In this document: piece by piece, positions 26,401 through 36,789 of the stretch
Layout: the number at the start of each line of letters is the position of its first letter
How positions within the stretch are numbered: position 1 is the stretch's first letter
Assembly (NCBI GenBank): GCA_008921705.1
Contig: VFFE01006609.1
Location: 1,027,640-1,091,639, forward strand
Direction of reading: 5' to 3'
Origin: Burhinus oedicnemus
Taxonomy: Eukaryota > Chordata > Aves > Charadriiformes > Burhinidae
DNA: 64,000 nt
Position numbers and translations under genes: made by a program
Notes under the pieces: model-generated
Seen by the model: the letters and a program-made list of their open reading frames with translations, nothing else
The model's database searches: none
What the model was told of the DNA's origin: nothing

Positions 26401-29400
26401 CGGTGGGGAGCACCGCCCCACCCAATTACCACCGGCACGGAACGGCACGGCACGGCACTGCCAGCCCCAAGACCTGCCACCGCTCGTACCGCTGCCGCTG
26501 CGTGGAGGAAACAGCTCCTGAAGCTCCACAAACAACCCATCCTTGGGGACTTTTATTTCAAGGTTCCTGACTGTTAAAGTAAATAAGCCTCACATTAAAG
26601 ACCGGCTACATTGCAAACCCACCGCTGCTAGGACAGCGCGCGTCCGCAGAGGCAATCGCTTACTCCCAGCCACAACCATCGCATGCTAAGCGACACCGCC
26701 AGCGACACGTTTACCTCCGCATTTTATCTTTTATCAACTGATGCTCTGCCTTCCCATCAGGAAAAGTCACTCCCAGGTGGAGCAGCAGCGATATCTCCCC
26801 AACGCTGACACCTCGTAAAGGCTCCCAGGGGAAACGCCGGCAGCCTCATCACTAGAGGCGATTCAAACCAGCCCAGACAAAGTCCCCCTGGATGCACTGC
26901 AGGGAACGGTTTGGCTCTGGAAACTCTAGACTCGGGCAGGAATTTAATTTATTAAATCATCATCACCTGGAGATGTACCAATAGCACACTTCATACGGAT
27001 ATGATCACACCATAACACCTGCTAAGGCAGCAATGGGCTACGGTGGGTACCAGGCTGCAATGCTCCTCCGTGGAACCATCTTCTATGGAGTCCCCAGGTC
27101 ACCCTGTGTGCCAGGACAGGGCTGTCACTCCGGTACTGCTGAGCCTCCTCACCCTCAGGGGTCACCTGGATTTTTAGGAGCCTATAGAACCCACACCACC
27201 AGTGGGATAACTTCCCTTGCAACAGCTGGAAGCATAACACAAGGGCTCTCTGCCAAAAAACAGATAAGTTCCCACCCTAAACCAAACTTCCAAGCAACTT
27301 CCAGTTGGGATTTCTCCTTCCCGTGCCCTGACCCTGCCCTTTTGTCCAAAAGCATCCCCAGGGAGCCAGCGGACCCCTGCCAGGACATTCTGCTCTCCCC
27401 AAGAGCCCCCACCAGAGAGCTGCTGGTCCCCGAGCAGGACTGGGGAGCCAGGAGCTGCCCTCCTGCGTGCTCACGGGGCTGCGGGACGGCACGTTGTGAG
27501 CCGACACTCCACGGCGCTCGTTACAAGAGACAAAGTTATTTCTCCAGGCGAGGTACCAGCTCTTGGCAGTGCATCCCAGCTGCACGAGTGATGGGGAAAT
27601 GAGGCAAGCTGGAGGCACGGGGAGAAGCAACAAGCGTTCCAGCTCTCTCACACGAGGGTGCACAAGGCGATGGGGGTCTTGGAGAGCCCATCCTGCTGGA
27701 CCTCAGGCTAACTGCTGTGCCGAGGAGGAACATGGGCAGCACTGCCTTCTGCCTGCAGCTGCCTGTTAACTGTATCAGCTGAGCTATGATGTTCCCAATG
27801 GTCCTCCCCTCCAGCACCGCAGACCTCCTGCTGCTGGCACGCACTTCTGGCTAATGCTGACGTGTGATGGATTTTACGACGGAATTTTGTCTGTGGCAGT
27901 GAATCACAGGCTGACAGGGTGCTCCACTGCTCAGCGCCCTTAGCAAGGCACCAGCCAGAGATGCACTCCAGACCCCTCTCCAAAGGACACCGCTCAAGGA
28001 AGGCAACAATTCCTCAGGGACCATTGTCCCCAGCATCCCAACAGCTTTGGTCACCCACAACCTTGGGATGCACCCCCCCAGGCAGCTGGGCATCCTGAGC
28101 CCCAGCTGGTATTGAGCGAAGAGCCCAGGCAAATCGGAGCATCGATGGGGATCCCCCAGTATGTGATGGGTGATGTTTCCCACCACCAGCCTACCCGCGC
28201 ACCCCACAAGGAGCAGGCGGCTTTGGTAGCAGCTCTTCTGCCTTATTTGACCAGAGACAGGCTTATCCCAAACTGCTCCCATCTAGACTCGGATGCAAAG
28301 TCCCTGCCTCTCCCCATCGGGGCACTTGGGAGCAGCAGAGCCCGCTCAGCTCTGTGGCTGGATACATACAAGTAGAATATATGAGGGCTTATGTCCACGT
28401 CATTCCCATTCAGTTATTGCTAAGAAACTCTGTTATAGCTTTTATATCGACACCAGAAGTTAAATCGAGCTTTAATTCTCGGGACCAGTGCTCGGTTGCA
28501 TCCCAAGTGCATGCGGGCGGCTGTGCTGCTGCACCCATGCACAAGTTGCCTCCTCACAGCATCTCCATGGGTAACCTTGGAAAGGCAATGCCGTACAGCC
28601 AGGAGCCTGCACAGGCGAGGGCAGGAGAGGCTCAAAAGGCAGGCTGGGCAGAAGGCGGCAAAGTGCCCACGAGCTGTCACAAAGACCCCGACAACCCCTT
28701 CCCGACCGTCTGGTCGTTAAAAGCTGTGCCTCTGCTTTGAGCGACTGGCGTGTGGGCTGGGAGCACCCCAAAACTGGGCCGACACTGGTGCGTGACCTCT
28801 CGGGAGCTGGTTCTGTAGCCTTAGCGGAAGTTAAACACCAGAGCTCAACCAGCGTTTTGCCAAAGCCAAGGCTGCAGGATCAGGCCCGCCGGCAGCAGCC
28901 CTCTCCAGCAGCCCAGCAGACGCTCGCAGAGGGCCGGGCTCCGCTCTCCATAGAGCAAGTATAAATCTGAAGCAGCTCCACTGTCTTCCACAGCATCATT
29001 TTGCATTTACACCAGCACACTGAACGCAAAACTGAGCAAGCCATAAATATTTCAGCTGCTTTTCCAGCTTTGTTATTCTGTTCAAAGCAGGAAACATGAC
29101 AAACCTTTGATTGTTTTGCTTAATACCAAATAATAATTCAAAGAGAGACAAACAAGTAACATTAAATGATGTCTGTGATGTACAGGAAAGGTGATGAATT
29201 AGAAGAACCTGATGAGGATGGTGTGGATCGGAGCGGCCCCTTTCCCTGCCTTCAGCAAGTCCCATGCATCCCTCCCGTGCCGGCCACTGCGTGCCCGTTC
29301 TACGCGGCGAGGAGACAGCACCGGGCTGGGCACGTGGGCGGTCGCACCGGGGATCCCGTGTTGCCTGCATCCCCAGCGCAACCCCCTGCTCCACAGCAAC

Positions 29401-29836
29401 AGCCACCAACATCACTTTCAACAACCTTTTAAAAACCTCCTGTGAAGGCACCGAGTGTCTCTTCCCTTGAGCACCACCACACTCAAAATCCACTTGCAAA
29501 ACAGCCACGTCCAGCCTCCCGGCAGCATGGAGGCCTGGCCCGGCAGCACCGGCATCCCTGCCTGGGCACTTCTGGGGGTCTTGGCAGTGTCTGGGCGTGA
29601 AACAACCACCCATGACCACAAGCGGTCCAGAACCCATAAGCTGTGTGCCTGCCGCTCCCCCTTGCCCGTCCTCCATCGCTCCCTCGCCCCGGGGTGTCCA
29701 ACGCATGGAAAACACCACTGCCTGTTCGCTCGACGTGTCATTTTGGCAGCACTTACACCAACAGACCCGCACGCCGCGGTCCACGTGCAAAGCCATTACC
29801 GATGCCCGGGGGCACGGGCTGCCCGCCCGCACTCAC

Positions 29837-30164
29837 CTCTGGCAGCGGCATCCCGTTGATGATGAGGTCGGGCTGCTGGGGGCTCTGCCCCGTGAAGGTG
29901 TGATGGTAAATGTGGTTGGAGCCGGCGTTCCTGTTGTTCTGGCTCTCCACGTTGAGGAAGGTGCTTTCGGAGCGGCGGCAGCCCAGCGGCAGGGTCTGCT
30001 GGTGGTAGTCGAAGTAGTTGAGGGATGAAGTGAGAGAGGAGCAGCTCACAACGTTCATTTTATCCGTCTCTTCCACGTCCCGCGGTACCAGGCGGATATC
30101 ATTCTTGCTGATTTTCTTTTTCTTGCTTGATTTCTTTTGATGCCCGTAGGAGTATTCTGCGATT
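29837..30164 (-). CDS. PCDH19: Protocadherin-19, cytoplasmic exon 3 (328 bp)
   Basis: This exon follows a CCCCCAG acceptor and ends in CCAGAG before GTGAGT. One leading A completes the Arg codon split at the end of exon 1 (AG|A). It then encodes 109 residues, from [20 protein letters not shown] to [11 protein letters not shown], and ends in phase 0. The juxtamembrane [11 protein letters not shown] cluster is strongly basic and looks like a nuclear-localisation-type motif. The rest carries the conserved cytoplasmic stretches [19 protein letters not shown] and [19 protein letters not shown] of PCDH19. The 328-bp length equals human exon 3 (c.2289-2616, from memory). In the family the cytoplasmic tail couples adhesion to actin regulation through the WAVE complex. 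Splicing directly from exon 1 keeps frame and gives the short isoform that lacks exon 2. Confidence 0.95.
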
Positions 30165-30883
30165 CTGGGGGACAGAAGGAAAATGAATAGCTGAGAGCAT
30201 CCCGAACCCTGCCCCGCTAAATACACATGCAGAAACCCGGAGGGCTTGGCCCCCATCTCCATGTAGGCTTCTTAGTCATGCACATTACGTCATGTTTTGG
30301 GTCTGGTGGCACGACACGGTCTTTAGCTTATTTTCATGTGTATAATGCTTTCAGGTCAAATATGAAAAATAATGGGAAGGGAGAATGCCTCTCTTTTTCT
30401 CTAGTGTTTATAATTGCTGATATTTAGTTACTAGGAGTAAAGTCCAGCCTGCAGAAGAGAAAAATGGAGATGTTAAAATCCATGAACTGAAACGGGTACC
30501 TGCATTCATTTCCATGCATAATAAGGATTTTAAAAGTGATTTAATTTGGTCCCTGTAATGAAAATTCAAAGCGAATAGTGCATTTTTTTCCTAGTTCATT
30601 TTCCATAGCAGTAAATAAAGCAGACCCAGAAGCAGTCCTAGCTGGCAAGCTCTATTCCCTCACACTCCAAAGGCTGTTTGTTTATTAATGCTTTATCCAA
30701 ATTGCTGGTGTTTTGACTATCTGCTGATAATACCTGATAACTCGAAATCCTCTCTCCAACCACATCCTATCCCTCCCTCGCCCCCCTGACATGCACACCC
30801 CCTTCTGCTGGGAAATGCTTTCGCCTTCTAGAAATCGGAGAACAACAACTGTGTTTTGCAAAGAGAAGTGATCCTTTTTGACC

Positions 30884-30905
30884 TTTTTTTTTTTTTTTTT
30901 TTTTT
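30884..30905. repeat. Homopolymer T tract (22 bp)
   Basis: An uninterrupted run of 22 T on the plus strand, followed by ACTGCAAGC. On the PCDH19 sense strand it is poly-A. There is no recognisable retrotransposed body next to it. Confidence 0.9.
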
Positions 30906-30953
30906 ACTGCAAGCTTGTTTTTCTCTGCCTTTCTTTCCCTCTTTGCTTCCCAC

Positions 30954-31058
30954 CTGCCAAAAGAATCAACTGACGAAGTGCCTTGAATGCCTTCCGCAAA
31001 ACACCGCAGGAAAAAAGTTATCGTGAAACAGCACCCAAGCAAATAATGACAAATATGA
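30954..31058 (-). other. Low-confidence candidate cassette exon in PCDH19 intron 1 (possible exon 2 position)
   Basis: The minus strand has a TGCAG acceptor-like end before 31058 and a CAG|GTGGGA donor-like site after 30954. The 105 bp between are open in exactly the phase needed to join exon 1 and exon 3: the first codon becomes AGT (Ser) and the last becomes AG|A (Arg). The peptide is Cys-rich near its start (HICHYLLGCCF), loosely like the Cys-rich start of human exon 2. However it is 36 bp shorter than the human 141-bp exon, the upstream polypyrimidine tract is weak, and the similarity covers only about five residues. It may be chance. Confidence 0.15.
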
Positions 31059-33215
31059 CTGCACCTTGCATTAACTGGGTGTGCTTGGCTCAGAGTGACT
31101 GTGGCTCCCCTTTCCGCAGGGAGCAACACAGCCCCAGCCAGTGCCCCACAGATGAATCTGTGCGTGCACAGCACTGGGAATCTCGGTTATTTCCCAGGGA
31201 AGCACATCAGATGCTACCCACAGTCAGAAATACACATCTGGAAGTCGGGACTTTGCTCCTCTTCTTGTTATGATAACAGCATTAAAAAAAAAGAAGAAAA
31301 AAAATCCAATAACTGCAACAGAAATAATGGGATGAATAAATAATACAGTTTATCTAGAAAGGCAAATATTGGACAAATATTCTTGCTCCAGAAAGCTAAT
31401 TGCCTGAGCATGAAAATGCCACCAAGTCGAACAGCTCTCATATAACCTTATGCGCCTCATAAATTAACGCATTTTACGAGGACTCTCCAGCAGCTGTTGT
31501 GAAGAACCTCTAAAACAAGGCACTGGCAAAGCCTATAGGCAGGCACCCAGCGCGGGGAGAGGGTGCCCCACGGTCACAGCCGCTGCTGAGCCCGCCTGGT
31601 GCTTCTCTACCTCTGCAGCTGACTTCTCCTGCTCAGATGCACACTGATAACAGCCCGCGCATCCCCCCGAGCGCGCAAATAAATCAGGGGAGGGCAGGGA
31701 TTTCTGGTGTGCCAACAATCTATATGCTGCTGACTCGTCTAACAATGCTTGATGAAGCTTTAATTGTTTTGTTTACCTAAATGTTTAAGTTTGGCAATGC
31801 GAGAGCCCAATTATTTTCCTGCAGGCATTCATTTTGCTGTCCTTTCTCTATTGACCAATTATTTAATTAAACTGCACTTCATTAATCCCTAAGCCGTCAC
31901 AGTAAACCCAGGGCTTATAAATATGTGCGAAGCTGTTAGGGACACCACCACGACGTGATTTTTATCCATTCAGGTCCTATTCTCGTTTAGTGGGCCGAGC
32001 TGGCAAGAAATCTGGTATATGAGCTTTCACTTGAAGCTAGACATCCCATAATACAGCACAGACCGACCTTTATTTGCAGATGATTTTTCCTCCGTCAAGC
32101 CAAAGGGCTTACAAACACACTTTACGCTGTGAAAACGGGGTGTAAAACCCGAACTCTCCAGCATTATTTCTGCGTAAATAAAACTTTAAAGACTGCACAT
32201 CCCCCTGCGCCGCAGAATTGCCGGGGGGCCAGCGTGCGTTTCCAAGGTAGAGCAAAATTAATTTCCATCCCTCCCCTCCGAAACGACTCGGTGCCGAAGG
32301 AATGGAGAAGTCATGGCTATTTCACTAGTAACAGGATTAAACCATTTATGAGGCATTGCAGCTGCTCTTTTATGGCATCTGATTGATATTCATGTGTGGT
32401 TAGCATTTGTCTCCTAACTTGTGTAACACAGAGAATAGTAAAAGAGAGACAATAATCGCCGGGCTGTTACATATTCAGGGGACTGGATTTCCCCTATCAG
32501 CCTTTCAGCGGCTCCGGGCGCAGGGCTGACCTCCCCTCCGGCATTTCGGACCCAGGAGCACGCATTCAGCCAGGGCAAAATAACGCAGCGCTGCAAAAAT
32601 CCTCCCTCACCCCATCGCTCCCAGCCCAGCCGGCCGTGCCGGGTGCTGGAGCAGCGAATCGGGGGGAACCGGGTGATTTTTGCCACTATTTTATCCAGTT
32701 GGCCCCATCGTCAGCCGTGGCGAGGAGCCGCATCGGGCGCACAATAGCTCTTTTGAACGGCGAGCGAGGGCTTAGGGATGCCAGGGCGGCCGCTCGCCCC
32801 GTCTGCTGCGGGGATGCTGCGGTGGGCTGGGGGGGCTTTCCCCCGGCTCGCGAGCCTGGGGGGCTGCGCTGGGGACGGGGGGCTGCTCACGGGGACCAGC
32901 CGTGCCGCTGGAAAACTGTTCTCCCCCTTTCCTGTGACGGAGCGCATAAAATCAAGGCTGCTGCAACAGATTGTCAAGCCGCACAATTAAGTCGATTCGT
33001 TACTCGGCACGGGCTTCTGTTCTCCTCCCAGAGAACAATTTTTTAAAGCTTTGCAGGAAATTTCCTTCAAGGGACGGGAACCTCACTTTTGCTCCCAAAG
33101 CAAATCTACACCCCCCCCACGCCCCCCCAAGTATACAGCAGCAAATGGAAAAGTAACTGTGATGGCAAAAATCAAAGCAGACGCCGCAGGTGCACAGAAA
33201 CAAAGATGTCTTTAC

Positions 33216-35356
33216 CTGCAGTTGTAGGTCCTGATTTCCTTGTTATCCCTTTTGCACTTGACTGCCACGAAGATCATGGTGACAAAAAGAATGGCTGCGA
33301 TAGACCCCAGGGCAATAATGAAAATCAGGGAGAGGTTAACAGATCCTATGGACTCCTGGGCATCCAGGGCTGGAGACAGGTATATCAAAATCAAGGCAGA
33401 AGCCGAGAGAGATGTTTTTCCATGGTCATGAGCCACCACAATCAGCTCGTAGGCTGTCTTTGCGTTCTCCCCAAAAGCTCTGGTGGTCCTTATCTCTCCG
33501 TTGACCTGGTCTATCTCAAAAAATCCTCTGTCTCCTTCCACCATTTCATAGGAAAGTCTGCCATTTTCACCCTCGTCATAGTCGTCTGCCTTGACCACTG
33601 TCACCAAGTAGCCGACCCCCGCGTTCCTGGGGATGTACACCTCCGCGGTCCCATTGACCAGCGGCGGGGCCGTGATCACGGGGGTGTTGTCATTAACGTC
33701 CAGGACAATCACCCTGACGGTGGCATTGCTCTGCAGAGAGGGATTACCCCCGTCTTTTGCCAAAACCTTGAACTCAAAGGCCTTCGTCTGTTCATGATTG
33801 AAGGACCTCAAAGCATAGATATCTCCAGAGTTGGGGTTGATGGAGACGTAGGTGAAGACAGGCATGTCCCTGACTTGGGAGGGCACTATCTGGTAGGAGA
33901 CACTGCCATTGAGGCCCAGGTCAGGGTCCCTGGCTGAAACTGAAAGGAGGTAGGCCCCCGGGGTGTTGTTCTCCTGCACGATGACCTGGTAATAAGGCTT
34001 GGAGAAGTGGGGATGGTTGTCATTCTCATCAGTGATCTTGACGGTAAAGGACTTGGTGGCCTGCAGGGAGGGGACGCCATTGTCCTTGGCCTGGATGGTA
34101 AGGTTGTACTGGTCCCTCTGCTCCCGGTCCAGCCTCCCGTCCACCAGGATGGTGGAGAAGCTCTCGTACTCCTGGAGCCGGAAAGGTACATTGCCCAGGA
34201 GCTTGCACTGCACCCGCCCGTTGGCCCCGGAGTCACGGTCCGAGACCCGCACCAGGGCGATGACGTACCCTGGCGGTGCGTTCTCGCTCACCTCCACCAG
34301 CTCGCTGTTGACAGAGAGCAGGTTGATGAGGGGCGGGTTGTCGTTGGCATCCTGGACGCTGATGGTCACTTTGCAATGGGCAGGGATGGAGTTAGGCCCC
34401 AAGTCCTTGGCCTGCACATCCAGCTCATAGACGTGACCCTCCTCGTAGTCGATGGCACCACTCACCGTGATGAGGCCACTCTGGGGGTCAATCTGGAAGA
34501 GCTCCCGGGCCCGCTCAGAGACGTAGCTGTGGAAGGAGTAGAGGACCTGGCCGTTGGTGCCCTCGTCTGGGTCGGAGGCATTGAGGCGGATGACCGGTGT
34601 ACCCGGTGGGGCATTTTCAGGCACACTGACGGTGTAGGCTGGCTCCTCGAAGAGCGGGTTGTTGTCATTGGAGTCGATGACGCGGATGCTGAGCTCTACC
34701 GTGCCGAAGTTGGGCGGGTCACCGCCGTCCAGCGCTGTGATCACGTAGCTGTAGTGGGACTGGGTTTCGCGGTCCAGGCTCTTCTCCACCACCAGCTCGG
34801 CAAAGCGGGACCCATCTCCCCGTGTCTTGGTCTCCAGCCCGAAGAGGTCATTGGGGGTGATCTCATAGCTCTGCACACCAAAGCTGCCCGAGTCCGGGTC
34901 ATAGGCACTCTCTAGTGGCACCCGGGTGCCAGGGCTGGCCGTCTCTGAGATTTCCAGCTCGATCTGGTCGGTGGGGAAGCTGGGCGCATTGTCGTTGAGG
35001 TCCTTGATCTCCAGCTTGATCACGCAGATCTCCATAGAGCTGGACATCACCTCCAGCGAGATGACGCACTTGGGGTTCTGCCGGCACAGCAGGTCCCGGT
35101 CGATCTTCTGCTTGGTCACCAGCAGCCCCGACCCAGGGCTGATGTCCACCAGGTGGGGGGCCGAGTTGGAGACCACTCGGAAGGCGGTGGGCTGCCGGGG
35201 GTCCAGCACGAAACCGGCGTCCCGGGCGTCCTTGGCGACGTTGGCGATCACCGTGCCGGCCCGCTGCTCCTCCTCCACCGAATACTTGAGGTTGACGAGG
35301 GCCCCGGCGCCGGCCCACAGCAAGGCGGCCCCCAGCAGTGCCGGGAGAGCCCCCAT
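33216..35356 (-). CDS. PCDH19: Protocadherin-19, coding exon 1: signal peptide, six cadherin repeats, transmembrane helix
   Basis: PCDH19 is a calcium-dependent homophilic adhesion protein of the neuronal plasma membrane (delta-2 protocadherin). The ATG is at 35356 in good context (G at -3 and +4); an in-frame GTG nine bases upstream is not needed. The exon holds 713 codons plus two bases, two codons fewer than human exon 1 as I recall it. Residues 1-19 are a signal peptide, and [15 protein letters not shown] opens EC1. Calcium-binding DxNDN motifs close EC1-EC5: DLNDN (119), DSNDN (228), DANDN (336), DENDN (443) and DVNDN (553). DRE motifs lie at 195 and 410. EC6 ends without DxNDN, as is usual. 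The membrane helix is about 675-699, then a basic stop-transfer CKRDNK. N-x-S/T sites are at 259, 418, 483, 544, 568 and 674. The exon ends in CTGCAG followed by GTAAAG, splitting an Arg codon after two bases. There is no frameshift or internal stop. Confidence 0.97.
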
Positions 35357-35474
35357 CGCCGCCACCGCCCCCTCCGGCCGCCGCGCCGCGCCGCGCCCCG
35401 ACGGCCGACGGCCGCCCGCCTCAGGGGCCCGCCGCCCTCATGCGGGCAGCGCCCGCCGGGCTGCCCCGGCGATC

Positions 35475-35503
35475 GGGCGGGCGGGCGGGCGGGCGGGTGC
35501 GGG
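35475..35503 (+). promoter_or_regulatory. G-quadruplex-type run in PCDH19 leader or promoter
   Basis: Seven GGG runs separated by one C (last spacer TGC) on the plus strand, about 120-150 bp upstream of the PCDH19 ATG. It matches the standard G4 motif, lies on the template strand of PCDH19, and appears as a C-rich run in the transcript or its promoter. Folding in vivo is inferred. Confidence 0.7.
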
Positions 35504-35627
35504 CACCGGAGCCGCGGTCCCCCGCGCCCACGCCAACCCCGCCCGCTCAGGCGCTCCGAGCCGGCGGCGCGGCGGATGGGCCGGGCATGGCGTGCGGGAG
35601 CGGGAGCTGGAGGGGGGTGCCGAGAGC

Positions 35628-36038
35628 NNNNNNNNNNNNNNNNNNNNNNNNNNNNNNNNNNNNNNNNNNNNNNNNNNNNNNNNNNNNNNNNNNNNNNNNN
35701 NNNNNNNNNNNNNNNNNNNNNNNNNNNNNNNNNNNNNNNNNNNNNNNNNNNNNNNNNNNNNNNNNNNNNNNNNNNNNNNNNNNNNNNNNNNNNNNNNNNN
35801 NNNNNNNNNNNNNNNNNNNNNNNNNNNNNNNNNNNNNNNNNNNNNNNNNNNNNNNNNNNNNNNNNNNNNNNNNNNNNNNNNNNNNNNNNNNNNNNNNNNN
35901 NNNNNNNNNNNNNNNNNNNNNNNNNNNNNNNNNNNNNNNNNNNNNNNNNNNNNNNNNNNNNNNNNNNNNNNNNNNNNNNNNNNNNNNNNNNNNNNNNNNN
36001 NNNNNNNNNNNNNNNNNNNNNNNNNNNNNNNNNNNNNN
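35628..36038. other. Assembly gap (411 N)
   Basis: A run of 411 undetermined bases within the GC-rich PCDH19 promoter region. Open frames running through it are meaningless. It probably hides part of the 5' UTR or the core promoter. Confidence 1.
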
Positions 36039-36045
36039 GCACAAG

Positions 36046-36062
36046 GGCGCCATCTAGCGGCC
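36046..36062 (-). promoter_or_regulatory. CTCF-like binding motif
   Basis: The plus strand reads ggcgccatctagcggcc; its reverse complement CCGCTAGATGGCGC fits the CTCF core (CCASYAGRKGGCRS) at all but one position. It lies a few bases from the gap edge, at the border of the PCDH19 CpG island and the PCDH19-TNMD intergenic region, a plausible boundary position. Occupancy is inferred from the motif only. Confidence 0.5.
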
Positions 36063-36230
36063 GTCGCGCGGAGGCGGAGCGGCGGGGACCGGCCAGGACC
36101 GCTCACGGCGGAGCCGGGAACCCGCCCGGCCCTGGGCGGGCCCCCACGGTGCACTGCCCCGGCGGCTCCGGGGCGGTGCGGCCCGGCCACGGGCCGCCAC
36201 CCGGCTGGGTGGGCCGGCGGAGGGCGGCCG

Positions 36231-36441
36231 GGACACCACCCCCTCTGGGGACACCGTCCCCCGGGACAACATCCATCCAGGAGCACCACCCCCAGCGACA
36301 CCACCCGTCCAGAGACACTATCCCGCGGGACACCATCCCTCGTGACAACATCCGTCCACGGACACCGTCCCCCGTGACACCATCCCCCGTGAAAACATCC
36401 GTCCAGGGACACCACCCTCTCCGGGGACACCGTGCCCCGGC
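36231..36441. repeat. Minisatellite of about 15-17-bp units upstream of PCDH19
   Basis: An array of units of the form gacaccatcccccgt and gacaacatccgtccacg with length variation, about 12-13 copies. It is C-rich on the plus strand and strongly strand-asymmetric. It lies just beyond the assembly gap in the CpG-island shoulder, which may explain why the region assembled poorly. Confidence 0.85.
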
Positions 36442-36789
36442 ACACCCGAGGGGATCCCCCCCTCCTCCCCGGGGTGACACGGGGGGATCGCAGGGTCCTC
36501 CTGCTCCTGGCTGCCGTCCCCCGGCGGAGTGGGAGCACAAGCCAGCGGAGAGAAGAGCCTTTGCCAGGCGTTTCTTCCCCTCTCCGGGAAGCAGCTGCGT
36601 GGGTCGCCGTGACCCGCGGGGGAGTGTGGGTGGGACGCGGGGAGGTGGCAGGTGGGGACAGTGCGAGCGGGCAAACCCTCCGCTCCCCCCGTTCGCCAAG
36701 TCTTCCTTGGAAAAATCAATTCTGATTACTTGAACTGTGCCATGTGGATTGAAAACCTGGCTGAAGGATCATAAACAAAGGGTAATTAG

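Larger units (their letters stand above)
7602..29836 (-). other. PCDH19: PCDH19 intron 3, 22.2 kb, no further gene seen
   Basis: Bounded by the GTGAGT donor of exon 3 and the TTCCAG acceptor of exon 4. It holds the 24-bp minisatellite (8352-8617), an isolated CpG-dense block (about 21676-21970), an AT-rich microsatellite (23261-23460), several A/T-rich blocks that look like unique conserved-type noncoding DNA (for example 9000-9100, 21090-21475, 24310-24970), and many short GC-driven open frames without codon structure. No nested gene, RNA gene or intact transposon was recognised. Confidence 0.75.
30165..33215 (-). other. PCDH19: PCDH19 intron between exons 1 and 3
   Basis: About 3.05 kb from the GTAAAG donor of exon 1 to the CCCCCAG acceptor of exon 3. 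In mammals the alternatively spliced 141-bp exon 2 lies in this interval; no clear copy is visible. It carries a 22-bp T run (30884-30905) and GC-rich sequence at 32480-32960 that is close to the CpG island. Confidence 0.75.
34900..36700. promoter_or_regulatory. PCDH19: CpG island over the PCDH19 5' end (approximate bounds)
   Basis: Very GC-rich and CpG-rich sequence covers the 5' part of exon 1, the presumed 5' UTR and the region beyond the assembly gap. This is the expected promoter type for a broadly regulated neuronal protocadherin. The transcription start site cannot be placed because 411 bp are unknown. No TATA box is visible in the readable part between the ATG and the gap. Confidence 0.75.

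Noticed and set aside
34007..34915. 302-codon plus-strand open frame antisense to PCDH19 exon 1
   Set aside because: A shadow of the coding exon caused by its GC-rich third positions; no independent features.
35357..35365. Upstream in-frame GTG extending PCDH19 by three residues (M-A-A)
   Set aside because: It is GTG, not ATG. The ATG at 35356 has good context and gives a signal peptide of normal length.
36231..36441. CRISPR-like array of short repeats
   Set aside because: The units are contiguous and variable in length with no spacers, in a vertebrate CpG island; it is a minisatellite.
34926..36733. Long frames of 160-530 codons crossing the unknown bases
   Set aside because: They exist only because the N run contains no stop codons; the real sequence there is unknown.
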